Assembly: GCF_000346465.2 (NCBI RefSeq)
Contig: NC_034012.1
Location: 5,789,569-5,853,568, forward strand
Source: Prunus persica
Lineage: Eukaryota; Streptophyta; Magnoliopsida; Rosales; Rosaceae
Length of the DNA: 64,000 nt
Direction: 5' to 3'
Under the pieces are notes generated by a model. That model made no database searches and had not been told where the DNA came from. It saw only the letters and a program-made list of their open reading frames with translations. The translations under genes were made by a program, and so were the position numbers. Within the stretch, counting starts at the first letter, position 1. Each line of letters begins with the position of its first letter. Below are positions 11,433 to 23,265 of this stretch, piece after piece.

Positions 11433-11870
11433 TCTTTCCTTCTTTTTCTTTTCTTCTTTTTCTTCTCTTCTTTTTCTTTCCGGAAACAAAAGTACGTTTG
11501 TTCTTTTCTTCTGGTTTGGGGAATTGTTTATTCAATTTTCGGGGTATATTACAATAATTTTTAGTACATATGAGAGGAGGCTCCAGAACATGAAACCCAA
11601 AGCCAAATGACATGCTTATACCCTCAAATATTATCAGCCACAGTAATCTGGTCTTTCCTTCTTTTTCTTTTCTTCTTTTTCTTCTCTTCTTTTTCTTTTC
11701 GGAAACAAAAGTACGTTTGTTCTTTTCTTCTGGTTTGGGGAATTGTTTATTCAATTTTCGGGGTATATTACAATAATTTTTAGTACATATGAGAGGAGAC
11801 TCCAGAACATGAAACCCAAAGCCAAATGACATGCTTATACCCTCAAATATTATCAGCCACAGTAATCTGG
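11433..11870. repeat. 219-bp tandem duplication
   Basis: Copies 11433-11651 and 11652-11870 differ at only two or three positions. Because 219 is divisible by three, a minus-strand open frame runs through both, but its content (low-complexity Lys/Arg from a TTCTTTTTC tract plus hydrophobic residues) does not look like a real gene. Confidence 0.9.
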
Positions 11871-12547
11871 TGTTTTGTCTCATGTATAAATAACTTTTCT
11901 ATTGTTTTTTAATTAACTACTTGTACATTCCATGGCAAATTAGTAGTGTGTGTGAGAAATCACCCTCCTCTTTGTAGTTTAGATTATCGCTTGTCGTTTA
12001 GCGTCTCTTACAAAATTGTTCATTCATTAAAAATAAAAAATAACTAAACTTAAATGAAATTGGTGTGTATACAATCAAATCTTATGAATTAGTGAGCATA
12101 TTTTGTCAGTGTAAAATTGATACGTAATCTCAATCATATAAGTCCACCATCTCATTAAGTTGTATCAATTTATTTTGTTGAATTAGTATAACAATTCAAA
12201 TAAGGATGTCTCAAAGTTTTGTTAAAAATTTACATATTTATATAACAATTTTCATAATTTTTATTCAATCTTCACCAATATCGATATTTTCATAAAAATT
12301 TATGTATTTTGAGACCCTGATATTTTAGAAGTGATCAAAGTTTAACACCTTGCTTACAATCTAAAAGGAATTAACAGCTCAATTACAAAGCTTCATTTAC
12401 TTCTTATCTTTAACTTCTCAAACTAAACTATACTTTACAAATCCCCACATCCATAATCATATAACATCACCGACCTGTTCTCTGTGTAGATAGGTATTAG
12501 CTGACTAGAGTCTACTGTCCAGCTCATCAAGTTTTGTCATTGTCCCG

Positions 12548-12556
12548 TATAAAAGG
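12548..12556 (+). promoter_or_regulatory. TATA box of CNGC copy B
   Basis: TATAAAAGG lies 106-114 bp upstream of the proposed ATG at 12662. This fits a transcription start about 30 bp downstream and an ~85-nt 5' UTR. Confidence 0.55.
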
Positions 12557-13279
12557 CAATTGTGCCTTCATTCAACGCATATACAGACAAATAGAAATCA
12601 GTTTTTCTCCCCAGATTGTTTTCGTTTGGTCTTCTTCGATTCACACACATCCTCTGTTTCCATGGAAAGGTTACCTTCTTACAATAACTGGTGGGAGATG
12701 GAAGAGGGAGAGTATACCCATCATCCCAGGTAAGTCGTACGTCATTTGTTTTGGAGAGAAAAACCTAAAATTGTCATTTGTCATTATTTGATTGGTTCTT
12801 ATAAAATTTTAACACACTAATAACTAATTAGAAATTGACAAGTGGCATGAGTTTTTCTCTCCAAATATGCCATATATGAGTTTTTTTGTATAATATATCA
12901 TGTTAAAATGGATTTTTGAATAAATATCTCAAACTTTTATTATAGTGTTCGAAAATTCTTGAAAATAAAACGACGAAATACAATTTTTATTTTCTTTTCC
13001 ATTTTCTCATTTAGTTTATGCACTAATAAGAATCAAAATTTTTTGCATGTACGTAATTAAAAGTAGCATTTCAAGTTTACAACCGAGGTAATAAATTAGA
13101 TGTGTTCTCCAGTCATTTTAATAAAGCTCTCAAGATGACCAAAGTATATGTACAAATTCCTCCATTCATGGGTTTGTAAACCTATGTATGTGGGTAATCA
13201 GAAATATTTATTTTAAGATGACTTTTGTTGAAGAAATAAGTGGGAAAACCACTTACTAATGCAATTGTTTATATTTCAG

Positions 13280-13550
13280 GACTATCACTAAGATTATTTT
13301 TTATGTTCACGCATTTGTGGGCTGCATCGTGAGGTTAGTATATGCATATAACTTTGGGTCGAAACGTTTATTGGTTCTTATTATTCATTATTGTTTTCTT
13401 ATATATGTTAAACTCTTAATTAATTTATGCCTATATTGAAATAACTAAATACAAGAAATCAAAAGGACAAACTAACCTGCAGTTGTTCATATTCAGGATT
13501 CTCGTTGAGATTATTGTGAGCACTCTCGCATTAGTGTCCAGTATCGTGAG
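13280..13550 (+). repeat. Tandemly duplicated 54-nt exons (exons 2 and 3 of CNGC copy B)
   Basis: Exon 2 (13280-13333) and exon 3 (13497-13550) are both exactly 54 nt. Both start after TTCAG, end ATCGTGAG before GTTAGTATATG, and have the same phase (1 nt in, 2 nt out). They encode similar hydrophobic stretches (TITKIIFYVHAFVGCIVR and ILVEIIVSTLALVSSIVR). The flanking intron sequence is also similar, so an exon plus its borders was duplicated. Confidence 0.75.
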
Positions 13551-13953
13551 GTTAGTATATGTATATACGTACCTTTTGGGGCTTTTAGGTGACCATATCC
13601 TTATAGCGTAGTTAGATTTATTTCGAGCTAGTACTTAGCTTGCTAGTCTTTTTTATGATTTAGGTTTATTGGTTCTCATGATTCATTATTGTTTCCTTAT
13701 ATATGTTAATTAATTTAAAGAAATTTATAATAAAAACTCATTTCTTATATTGAATTTATATATAAATCCAAAAACTCATAAATTTAAGAAAAAACCCAAA
13801 AAAAGGTAAGCTATAATAATTTTTTTTAATTTAAATGATGTGTGAAATACCATTATTATTCTTGCATTAGGATTTAAAATTTTATGGATAATTTTCGTTT
13901 AGTAGGTTTGAATTAGGATTCAAGTTTTATGGTATTTTTCATACTTTCCCTTT

Positions 13954-14530
13954 GGCTAAACTATTATTTTATTCCCTAAACTATACCATAATTGTTGATT
14001 TTCTCCCTAAATAATTTTTTCAGTAAATTAAGGACTTAAACTATATGAAATTTGCCAATTTGGGATTCACTGTTAATTTTTTGAATGTCCCCAATTTAAA
14101 TCCCGCCTCCTCCGCCGACCTCAATTCAAACCCCAACTCCCAACCTGCCCGCTTTTCCAACGCCGCCAGCTTTGACGACCCAATGTTTAGACTGTGCGGC
14201 TCTGGTGACGCCATGCATTGCCCACGTTTAGCTCCAATTTTGTTCTGCAAATTCATTTCACCAGTTTTTTGTTTTTTTTTTGGTTATTCTCTCTTTTAAA
14301 TTTTGTTTTTGACTTTTTTATTATTATTTAATAAGGTGTAAACGTTTTCTTTAATATTACGAATTTTCTCTTAATATTGATGGAAATTTGAATGGACATC
14401 CAAAAAATTAACGGTGAGTCTCCAATTGGCCAATTTCATAAAGTTTAAGTCCTTAATTTATCCAAAAAAATTATTCATAAGAAAAATTGACAATTATGGT
14501 ATAGTTCAGGGACAAAACGATAGTTTAGCC
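13954..14530. mobile_element. Mutator-type MITE, 577 bp, with 9-bp target duplication
   Basis: Long terminal inverted repeats (>100 bp) start GGCTAAACTAT and end ATAGTTTAGCC. The flanking 9-bp duplication TTTCCCTTT is perfect (13945-13953 and 14531-14539), the length typical of MULEs. The interior has no transposase. It lies in intron 3 of CNGC copy B. Confidence 0.85.
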
Positions 14531-15023
14531 TTTCCCTTTTTATTTCCTAGTGAAACCCTAGCTGGGTGTAACTATTTAAGCTGACTTTAAAGTTGTATTA
14601 CTCATCTTTTCATTCATATTAATAATAAAAAATTGAGAGTTTCTCTATGATTGATTTTAGGCTTAATTACACTAATGCTCCTTAAAATCATGGTCAACCT
14701 CAAATTTCACATTGTCAAGTGACCTCCGTTGACTGATATTTTGTGTCTCACTTTACCCTCCACTGTCAACTCTGTCAAATAATTTTTTTAAATGACTGAC
14801 GTGGCACGAGTGGGACCCACTATTTTGCTAAAATGTATGTCGTGTAGGTGCCATGTCTCCCACCCGAGTCCAATTTTTCTGTTACCATATGCCCACCCTA
14901 TTTCCCTCTTAGTTTTTTGACATGTGGCAAACCACTTAACAACACTTAACTTCATCACCCCCATCCTCCCCTTTGACTTAAGCCCTCTCGGATAGAACCC
15001 AAACCCGACCACCACCGCCCCTC

Positions 15024-15026
<3 letters not shown>

Positions 15027-15102
<76 letters not shown>
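15027..15102. repeat. (TC)38 microsatellite
   Basis: Uninterrupted TC dinucleotide tract of 76 bp in intron 3 of CNGC copy B. It creates a spurious Arg-Glu repeat reading frame on the minus strand. A related (GA)n tract is at about 15589-15611. Confidence 0.98.
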
Positions 15103-15105
<3 letters not shown>

Positions 15106-15634
15106 CAAATTCCCTTATGTGCTTTAAAAGGGTTGCAACAAACAAGTCTGAATGTTCATGTGTATATGGCTTTCGTCCATTAGACTTGGTTTTCCCAGAA
15201 AACACATTCAACCCAACACAAAACAATAATTTTTTGATGTTCATCTTCGATGTTGGTGGTTTCAAAAGGCATCTTCCCAAACGGCTCTTGCCCACTGGAA
15301 CTCCAGTTCCTAACCTTGTGATGAATCTGATGACAATTATATATGTTACTGTTTGCACCACAAATACCAACTTCCAACAACTCCAATACAACCTATTTCT
15401 TCTCTGAATTGCGGTTGATAGCAACCTCAACAGTATAAGAAACGAACCTAATTTGGGATTTTCCTTCTTCCACCAATTTAAGGGAAATGGGTTTCCAACA
15501 AGATATTACGTGCTTATTAGAATCTTATGCTTGTGGGGTTTGGGCTTGTGGTAAGCAGGGAAAGGGTGGAGTTGGGCTGTGTGGGGGAGAGAGAGAGAGA
15601 GAGAGAGAGAGAATGGGGGCGGGTGGTGGTGGTG

Positions 15635-16015
15635 TGACGGAATAAAAGAATGATATTTTTGGTGGTGGGTATGGTTATGTGGAAGTAATAATGGGTAAGA
15701 GAAGAAACTTGTTCTCTTGTGATAATCAAAAGTCAGAAAGTAGTGGGAAGAGTAGTGGGACACTATTTTAGATATAATAATGTTCCTTCCTTGATTGATG
15801 CAAATGAAGAGAAAATGGTGGCTTTATATAATAGCCACTACCCACCTAACACATTAAAAATACCCACCTAACACATTAAAAACACAACTAACACCAAACA
15901 TAGTTAATTCAACTAACTTCTACCACACCATTAATTTAACACACAACTACTAACAAACTGCCAAATATTTCAAAGTTACCAGCCGACTATTAATGAAGTC
16001 TAGATTACTTTAACA
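15635..16015 (-). repeat. 3' LTR of the copia element
   Basis: 381 bp, begins TGACGGAATAAAAG on the + strand and ends TTACTTTAACA; the inward side is the polypurine tract. A 'tttatataata' (about 15823) gives a TATA-like core. Confidence 0.93.
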
Positions 16016-16027
16016 TCCCCCCTTAAG

Positions 16028-19000
16028 CTAGACTTCATTTATGCCAATTAATTTACTCATTTTGATGAGCAGCTCCTTCTTCAACGGTTTGGTGAACAAA
16101 TCTGCCAGCTGATCTTGGGACTTGCAATACAGAACCTCAACTTCTTTATCTTTGATTAGCTCTCTGATGAAATGAAACTTGATCTTGATATGCTTACTCT
16201 TGCTGTGAAACATTGGATTTTTGGAAAGACAAATAGCTGATTTGTTGTCGCAGAACAGCTTTGTAGGTCCTTCTTGAACTTGACCCATCTCTGCTAAAAT
16301 ACTTTTCAGTCACCTAGCTTGACAACCTGCTGATGTAAGAGCTCAGATTCTGTAGTTGAAAGTGCCACTATAGATTGCTTTTTGGAGGACCATGAAATCG
16401 CACTTGAGCCAATGCTAAAGACATAACCAGATGTGCTTTTGCAAGTATCAACATCTCCACCCAAGTCACTGTCACTGTAGCCAGTCAAATTTAGATTCTG
16501 AACAGGATAATAATGCAATCCATAATTGATAGTTCCAACCACATATCTTAGGATTCTCTTTCCAAGCTCCCAATGAACATCTTTTGGTGACTCCATGAAA
16601 CGGCTGAGGAAGCTTACTGCATATGTAAGATCTGGCCTTGTTGTAGTTAAATACAAGAGGCCACCCACTAGACTTCGAAACAAAGTTTGATTTACCATTG
16701 TGCTTCCATCATTCTTACCTATCTTAACACCAACCTCCATTGAAGTAGCAATTGACTTTGCATTTTCCAACCTGAACCTTTTCAACAATTCCTTTTCGTA
16801 TTTCTTTTGAGAAATATAGATACCATTCTCATTTTGTTTGAATTCAATTCCAAGAAAGAAATTAAGCAAACCAAGGTCTGTCATTTCAAATCTTTGTGAC
16901 ATAATCATCTTGAAATTATCACACATTTGAGCATTACTTCCAGTAAATATTAAGTCATCCACATATAAGCAGACAATCAAAATCTCACCTTGAGAGTTCT
17001 TCTTGGTGTAAAGAGTATGCTCATATGGGCATTTGTGAAACCCATACTCTTGGAAGAATGCATCAATCCGACTGTACCAAGCTCTTGGAGCTTGTTTCAA
17101 ACCATATAAAGCCTTCTTCAATCTACACACTTTTGTTTCTTCATTTACCTACACATAACCTGGAGGTTGAGCAACATACACTTCTTCTTCCAAAAAACCT
17201 TGCAAGAACGCTGATTTAACGTCCATTTGAAAGACTTTCCAACAATTTTGGGCAGCAAGAGCTAACACCATTCGGATGGTGTCAAAGCGTGCAACTGGAG
17301 CAAAAACTTCATTGTAATCAATTCCATAATTTTGCTTGTAGCCTTTAGCTACCAAGCGAGCTTTGTATTTCTCAACTTCTCCTTGAGCATTCAGCTTGGT
17401 CTTATACACCCATTTTACTCCTATAGGCTTCTTTCCTTGAGGAAGATCAACCAGCTCCCATGTGTCATTTTTCTTAATGGAATCAATTTCTTGATCCATA
17501 GCCTTCACCCATTTTTCATCCTTTGAAGCCTCTTCAAACATAATTGGGTCTGCATCTACAAATAGAGCAAAATTTGTGCCACCATTAGTGATCAAAACAT
17601 AATCACTAGATGGGTACCTTGCGGATGGTTGATGAGCTCTTGTTGATCTCCTTTGTCCTCTGCAAATTTCTTCTTCCTCACTGCTATCGCTAGAAGAAGT
17701 TGAGGATGACCCTTGTGATGAAGATTCCTGTGATGATGGAGTTGTTGGTGGAGTTAAATTTGGATTTTCAAGGCCAATGTCCAACAGTATTGGACTTTGA
17801 TTTTCAGCTTCACTCCAATTCCATGCTTCTTCTTCATTGAACTTGACATCACGACTAACAATAATCTTGTTAGTCAATGGATTAAACAACTTATATGCTT
17901 TGGCCTTTTCACTATACCCAACAAGAATGCAATTTTCTGATTTGTCATCCAATTTTCTCCTTGTTTCATCAGGAATATGAGAATAAGCAATGCTGCCAAA
18001 TATCCTTAAGTGACTAATACATGGCTCGAGGCCACTCCAAGCTTCTTGAGGAGTCTTGCCTTCCACACTATTGGACGATGCACGGTTCAAGAGATATACA
18101 GCACATGCCACTGCTTCTGCCCAAAAACGATTAGGCATTGCTTTTGCCTTCAACATGCTTCTTGCCAATTCCATAATGGTCCTATTTTTTCTCTCGGCCA
18201 CACCATTTTGCTGTGGGGTGTACCGAGCTGTGAATTGATGCTTAATCCCATTTTCTTTTAGAAAATTTTCGAACACATTGGATGAGAATTCTCCACCTTG
18301 ATCAGACCGCAAGGTTTTCAATGCAAATCCACTTTGCTTCTCAGCCAAAGCTTTGAAAACTTTAAAGTAATCAAACACCTCTGATTTATATTTGAGAAAA
18401 TAGACCCATGTCTTTCTGCTATAATCATCAATGAATGTAAGAAAGTAGCGATTACCTCCTGTTGATGTTGTGTTCATGGGCCCGCATACATCTGAGTGCA
18501 CCAGCTCAAGAGGATGGGATGCTCTCTAAGAATTTCCTGTAAGAAATGAATTTCTCTGATGTTTTCCCAGCACACATGCTTCACAAACTTGTGTTTGATG
18601 CTGTATCGTTGGTAGGCCTCGTACCATATGTTGTTTCCCCATCAATGATAGTGTATTGAAACTCAAATGCCCATAGCGTAGATGCCACAACCATGAGGAA
18701 TCCTTGATAAGTGCACTTAAGCAAGCAAAAGATTCATACTTTATGTTCAGAGAAAACATATTGTCTCCTGACATCTGCACCTTTGTAATTAGAGAGTTGT
18801 ACTTGTCTCTAATTACACACTGGTCTTCCCTGAAATGAATATTATGGCCTTTACGAAGAAGTTGCCCCACACTAAGGAGATTGTAATTTAAATCTGGAAC
18901 GTATAACACATCAGAGATTCTTTTTTTGTTCTCCAGACTTGGACAGAAAAAGAATATCTCCACATCCTTTGGCCACTAGCTTTCCACCATCACCAATCCT

Positions 19001-20233
19001 TACTTCTGAGTTGTTGGTATGCTTGAAATTGACAAAGGCACTTTTGTTGCCTGTCATGTGATTACTACATCCGCTATCAAGATACCATTTTTTTGCACAC
19101 ACGTTTCCTTCCCTGGCAGCTGCATATGCAAGTAGAACCACATTATCATTTTCCCTTTCAGAAGCTTTTTCATGCACAAAGCTTGATTCGGCTCCTCCAT
19201 TTGTTTTGTTTTTGCATGTTGACTTGATGTGCCCATATTGCTTGCAATTGTAGCACTGAATATTAGAAAGAGAGGAACCTTGTTCTCTTCCTCTTCCTCT
19301 TGAATAACCACCATAATCTCCTCTTCCTCTTGGAAAACCATAATCTCCTCTTCCTCTTTGATAACCATAATCCCGTCTTCCTCATGGATAACCATAATCT
19401 CCTCTTCCTCTTGAATAACCATAATCTCGTGCAGAGCCTTCATCATTAGTTTCTTTCTGGTCATTTGCATAGCCACGTCATTGATTATTTCTTCCTCGTC
19501 CACGAGCAAAGCCGCCTCCTCCTCTTCTAGAACTTCCTCTGAATGAGACTTGAGATTGAAAAGCTTGCTCAACAGGGCCAGAGTCAAACTGCTTCAGTCG
19601 TAACTCATGGGATTGAAGAGAACCCATTAAACTGTCAAGAGACAAAGTAGACAGATCTTTGGATTCTTCAATTGCCACCACAATATATTCAAACTTTCGG
19701 GACATACTTCGAAGAATTTTTTCAGCAACTCTCTGATCTTCAATTTTTTCTCCATTAATTCTCAGTTGGTTGACTAGAGAAATGACACGATTGAAATAGT
19801 CTTCAACAGATTCTGACTCCTTCATACGTAACATATCAAACTCACCTCTTAGAGTTTGCAGTCTTGCCATCTTCACTTTTTCTTCTCCTTTATATGATGC
19901 AAAGAGAGTGTCCCACGCCTGTTTTGATGTAGTGTATGATGAGATTCTTTCAAAGATAGCTTCATCCACTGCTTGAAAGATAAAGAATAAAGCCTTTTTG
20001 TCCTTCTTACGTGTCTCCTTCAGCTCTGTAAGTTGTTGTTGAGTGAGGACTGCTTGATCATTTGGCTCCACAAAGCCATTTTCAACCACCTCCCACAAAT
20101 CTTGAGCAGCATACAACACCTTCATTTGGATGCTCCATTGACTATAATTCTTCCCTGTAAACTTTGGAAGCTGGGGCTGTAACAAGTTGTTGTTTGAAGC
20201 CATATGATTCTGAGTTTCCAGCTCTGATACCAC
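16028..20233 (-). pseudogene. Copia gag-pol polyprotein, broken
   Basis: Read from 20233 downward: gag (about 250 codons, starting MVSELETQNHMASNN), a Gly/Arg-rich stretch, zinc knuckle CYNCKQYGHIKSTC, protease (WYLDSGCSNHM), integrase ([27 protein letters not shown]), RT ([22 protein letters not shown]) and RNase H (LFCDNKSAICL, LADLFTKPL). Breaks: TGA at 19478-19480, a frame change near 18920, TAG at 18526-18528, TAG at 17149-17151, and a frame change with a further TGA near 16300. At least two stops sit where relatives have TGG. The order is otherwise full length, so the loss is by small mutations only. Confidence 0.92.
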
Positions 20234-20235
20234 TT

Positions 20236-20616
20236 TGATGGAATAAAAGAATGATATTTTTGGTGGTGGGTACGGTTATGTGGAAGTAATAATGAGTAAG
20301 AGAAGAAACTTGTTCTCTTGTGATAATCAAAAGTCAGAAAGTAGTGGGAAGAGTAGTGGGACACTATTCTAGATATGATAATGTTCCTTCCTTGATTGAT
20401 GCAAATGAAGAGAAAAGGGTGGCTTTATATAATAGCCACTACCCACCTAACACATTAAAAATACCCACCTAACACATTAAAAACACAACTAACACCAAAC
20501 ATAGTTAATTCAACTAACTTCTACCACACCATTAATTTAACACACAACTACTAACAAACTGCCAAATATTTCAAAGTTACCAGCCGACTATTAATGAAGT
20601 CTAGATTACTTTAACA
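20236..20616 (-). repeat. 5' LTR of the copia element
   Basis: 381 bp, begins TGATGGAATAAAAG on the + strand, with the primer-binding site directly inside it at 20221-20232. Confidence 0.93.
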
Positions 20617-20621
20617 TGGTG

Positions 20622-21598
20622 GTGGAGTTGGGTTGGATTAGAGAGGGCTTAAGTCGGAGGAGGAAGGATGGTAGTTGGTGGGTGGGTGGGTTGGATGATG
20701 GGAGGTGGACTTAACAGAGTTAAGTGCTGTTATTTTTTTTTCGTCGAGGAGTCCGGGCAATGGGCATAAGGTATTTCATAATAGGAAAATTGGACTCCTC
20801 CCACCTAGACGCAACCCTGCAACTGCATCTTCATACCCAACTCACCCACGGTCCTGTTGTTCTTTCTCTTCCTCCACTCACAAACAAACCCCATGGCTGC
20901 CATTGCAAGAACCATTGAACCCACTTAAGACAAACCCCCGAATTCAATATCCATGTGCGTAATCCTCAACGTCGAAAACAGACAAGCACAATAATTCACT
21001 TGAATGAACAAAAAACTTCGTAACTTCAATCTTTTATTTCTTACATTTCACAATACTTAGATTTCTCCAAACACATCCTATTAAAGTTGTAAGAATATAA
21101 CTTAAATTAAATTTCCTTCTAATTATCATGGCAACAAAAAGCCCATGGAAGGATTTTTATCTTAATCCTTGTATAGCTTCTAGTTTCCTTGGCCTTCTAG
21201 TTGGCATCCATGGAAACAATTGTCTGAATTTGTTGAATATGGAGAGAATGAAAAGCTTCGAGCTTTGCTTTTTTTCTTTTTTGTATTTTTGTTTTTTGAA
21301 TAATTTCAGTCGATGACAGCTATGAGATTCTTGACTCTATGAGGCTAAGGATGAAGAAAGAATGAAAGCATTTTTTAAAAGAATTTTTTTTTTCCACACA
21401 TGACACTTCTATGTCATGTATGTCAGCGAAATATGGGCTCCACTCGGGCCACATCATCATTTTTAACATATTATATTGCAAAATTGATGATATGGACAAA
21501 GTGAGATGCAAAACATTGGTAAATGAGTTACTTTACGTTTCGGGAACAATGATGTCACCGATCCACCCCCATATATATGATTGATTTCTTATTATCAG
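20622..21598. other. Intron 3 remainder, no gene recognised
   Basis: GT- and pyrimidine-rich interior of the older TIR element, then AT-rich DNA. A 62-codon open frame at 21128-21316 starts in good context (atcATGGCAACA) but has no recognisable motif and no supporting neighbours, so I do not call it a gene. Confidence 0.5.
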
Positions 21599-21998
21599 AG
21601 ATCTTTTGATATTCGATTTGGAATACCATCCAGATGAAGGTTCAGATGAGGATTCAAACAGTGAAAAGAGGAAAGAAGAGGGACCTATTAGGCGCATCTT
21701 CTTCCCTCCATTAACAGGGAAAAGGATATTAATGTTATTATGTGTTGCAGTGTCAATAGATCCGCTCTTCTTTTACATTCCAGTCATCAATAACGAGAAA
21801 AAGTGCCTTGCAATAGACAAAAACTTGAGGGCTGCAGCTCTTTGTTTGCGAGCACTCCCTGATGCCGCTTTCGCACTGCATTCTATAAGTTCCGGGTTTA
21901 GGTTGTATCCGTTTGTGGAACTCTACTCTGTACAAGTATTTGTCTACAGCTTTGCGAGTATACTAGTTGCCGTTTTCCTTATGCTGCCCATCCCACAG
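21599..21998 (+). CDS. Exon 4 of CNGC copy B (S1-S3 region)
   Basis: Acceptor ATTATCAG ends at 21598 and the donor GTACGT starts at 21999. The exon is open throughout and enters with the phase left by exon 3. It has an acidic stretch (DEGSDEDSNSEKRKEE), then PIRRIFFPP, S1 and a second hydrophobic region, ending LPIPQ just as copy A ends LPVPQ. This is the best-preserved N-terminal channel segment in the window. Confidence 0.8.
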
Positions 21999-22879
21999 GT
22001 ACGTAAGAGATTGACTATATTGCGTTTTCTTTATTTTATATATAGTTTCGATTGTTGAAATAAAATTTATAGGACACCTCACAAGATGTCCCTAAAATGA
22101 ATTTATTTGAGAGAATCATAACTCATATACTACAACGGGCAATGACAGACGTATAGAGGGACAAGAGTGGCCAGGTGACCCCATAGTAGCCAGAAAGGTA
22201 GATGTGGAAGTTTAAGGTGACCCTACCATTGGCTGGTGTGCGACCCCAAAGGCGCACACCAGGTGTTTAACGAAAGGTCCGAAAGACCTTGCATTACTGC
22301 TGTAATAACTTGACTTCAAATCATTTTGAGCCGGGCTTTATAAAAAAAGAAAAAGAACATAACCTACCCATTTTATCTTACATTCACGCTAGGTTTTAAA
22401 AGAAAAAAAATTAAACACCCATTTTTTCCTTCCACATATTAAACCAAAAAAGAAATATGTATCTTATCTTTATATATATATGTTGATCTTCAATCAATTT
22501 CTTCATATATTACAACTATACTAGTACAAACATCCCTTTTACTTGCCTAACCCGACTCACTCCCCCTCATTAACCCCCCAAAATGAATATTTATTCCTCC
22601 TCGTCACCAATTGATTAAGGGGTTATTGATAGTATTTTCATTAATTGATTAATGCTTGTATTTTGATTAATTGATTAGGGCTTTGTGTTTTGATAAGTTT
22701 ATCAGGGATTTTTTTAAATATTTGATTAGGGTCTTGTGCTTTCATTAATTGATTAGGGTTTTATTTTACATGTTGTGTTTTGATTATGGTTTTGTGTTTT
22801 GTGTTTTGATTAGGAATGAATATGCTATTGTTTAATTTTTCAATGTTATTTTTGTTTTTAAAAAAATTAGGAACCTTTA

Positions 22880-22920
22880 CACTATGACCCCATATCCTAA
22901 GAATCATGGATCCGCCACTG
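22880..22920. mobile_element. Possible hAT element terminus
   Basis: The sequence 'atggatccgccactg' ending at 22920 is the inverse of the CAGTGGCGGATCC-type terminus seen on the complete hAT element at 59758-63166. A matching left end and target duplication were not found, so only a fragment can be claimed. The surrounding 22000-22900 is AT-rich intron 4 of CNGC copy B. Confidence 0.4.
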
Positions 22921-23265
22921 AGAAGGGGATGATGATTTCTCACGCACTAGTCTGCAAATCAATGCAGTTTTCCATAGGCTCAAGCCTCGTTGGCGATGTT
23001 GGAAAATTACTTCTCCTAGTCACAACAAATTGATGGAAAGATAAAATAAATAAATTATGCCAAGATGACAACTAGTGGACCAAGAGCGAACACCAAAAAT
23101 TAAACGTAGTTCAGCAAAAAAACATGCCTGTCCACAGTGTGTTATCACCTTCACCCTAAGAAAGAAGTACAAGTACAAGAACACAAACCGCCCAAGAGTT
23201 TTGTACCCAAACTCAAGCCCGTACCCAATAGGATACACCCTTTGTACACCATCTCTCAAACCCTT

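Larger units (their letters stand above)
9200..12547. other. Gene-free AT-rich region between CNGC copies
   Basis: No supported protein-coding gene. It holds a possible TIR element (9805-10536), short duplications (11246-11342), a 219-bp tandem repeat (11433-11870) and, near 11945-12010, a segment with 'gtgtgtgagaaatcac' and 'gtagtttagattatcgc' that resembles a tRNA-derived SINE tail also seen near 29617 and 31000. Confidence 0.6.
15635..20616 (-). mobile_element. Ty1/copia LTR retrotransposon, full length, inactivated
   Basis: Two 381-bp LTRs (15635-16015, 20236-20616) are flanked by 5-bp duplications TGGTG (15630-15634, 20617-20621). Read on the minus strand: 5' LTR, three-base spacer, primer site TGGTATCAGAGC (20221-20232), gag-protease-integrase-RT-RNase H, polypurine tract AAGGGGGGA (about 16016-16024), 3' LTR. 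By eye the LTRs differ at about 6 sites, all transitions (about 1.6%). Protein order (integrase before RT) is the copia order. It lies in intron 3 of CNGC copy B, inside an older TIR element. Confidence 0.95.
14675..21555. mobile_element. Older TIR element later split by the copia insertion
   Basis: Left arm about 14700-14870 contains 'tctcactttaccctcc', 'gacgtggcacgagtgggaccca' split across it, and 'aaatgtatgtcg'. The right arm about 21380-21540, read in reverse, contains matching 'tctcactttgtcc', 'gatgtggcccgagtggagccc' and 'gacatacatgacat'. The arms are clearly related but well diverged and exact ends are uncertain. Without the copia element the structure would be about 1.9 kb. No transposase was seen. 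Confidence 0.45.

Noticed and set aside
11416..11883. 155-codon minus-strand open frame with two copies of a 73-residue unit
   Set aside because: The frame stays open because the 219-bp tandem repeat is divisible by three; the content is low-complexity and there is no gene context.
14788..15108. Minus-strand open frame with an Arg-Glu repeat
   Set aside because: It is the translation of the (TC)38 microsatellite plus flanking TIR-element sequence; no motif or splice support.
19054..19587. 177-codon Glu/Ile/Met-rich open frame
   Set aside because: Out-of-frame reading of the Gly/Arg-rich repeat in the copia gag.
21128..21316. Small 62-codon gene with good ATG context
   Set aside because: No recognisable motif, ends in a T-rich tract, and lies within a repeat-derived intron.
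22146..22920. A complete hAT element in CNGC intron 4
   Set aside because: Only the right terminus is convincing; the candidate left end (22146) matches poorly and no 8-bp duplication is found.
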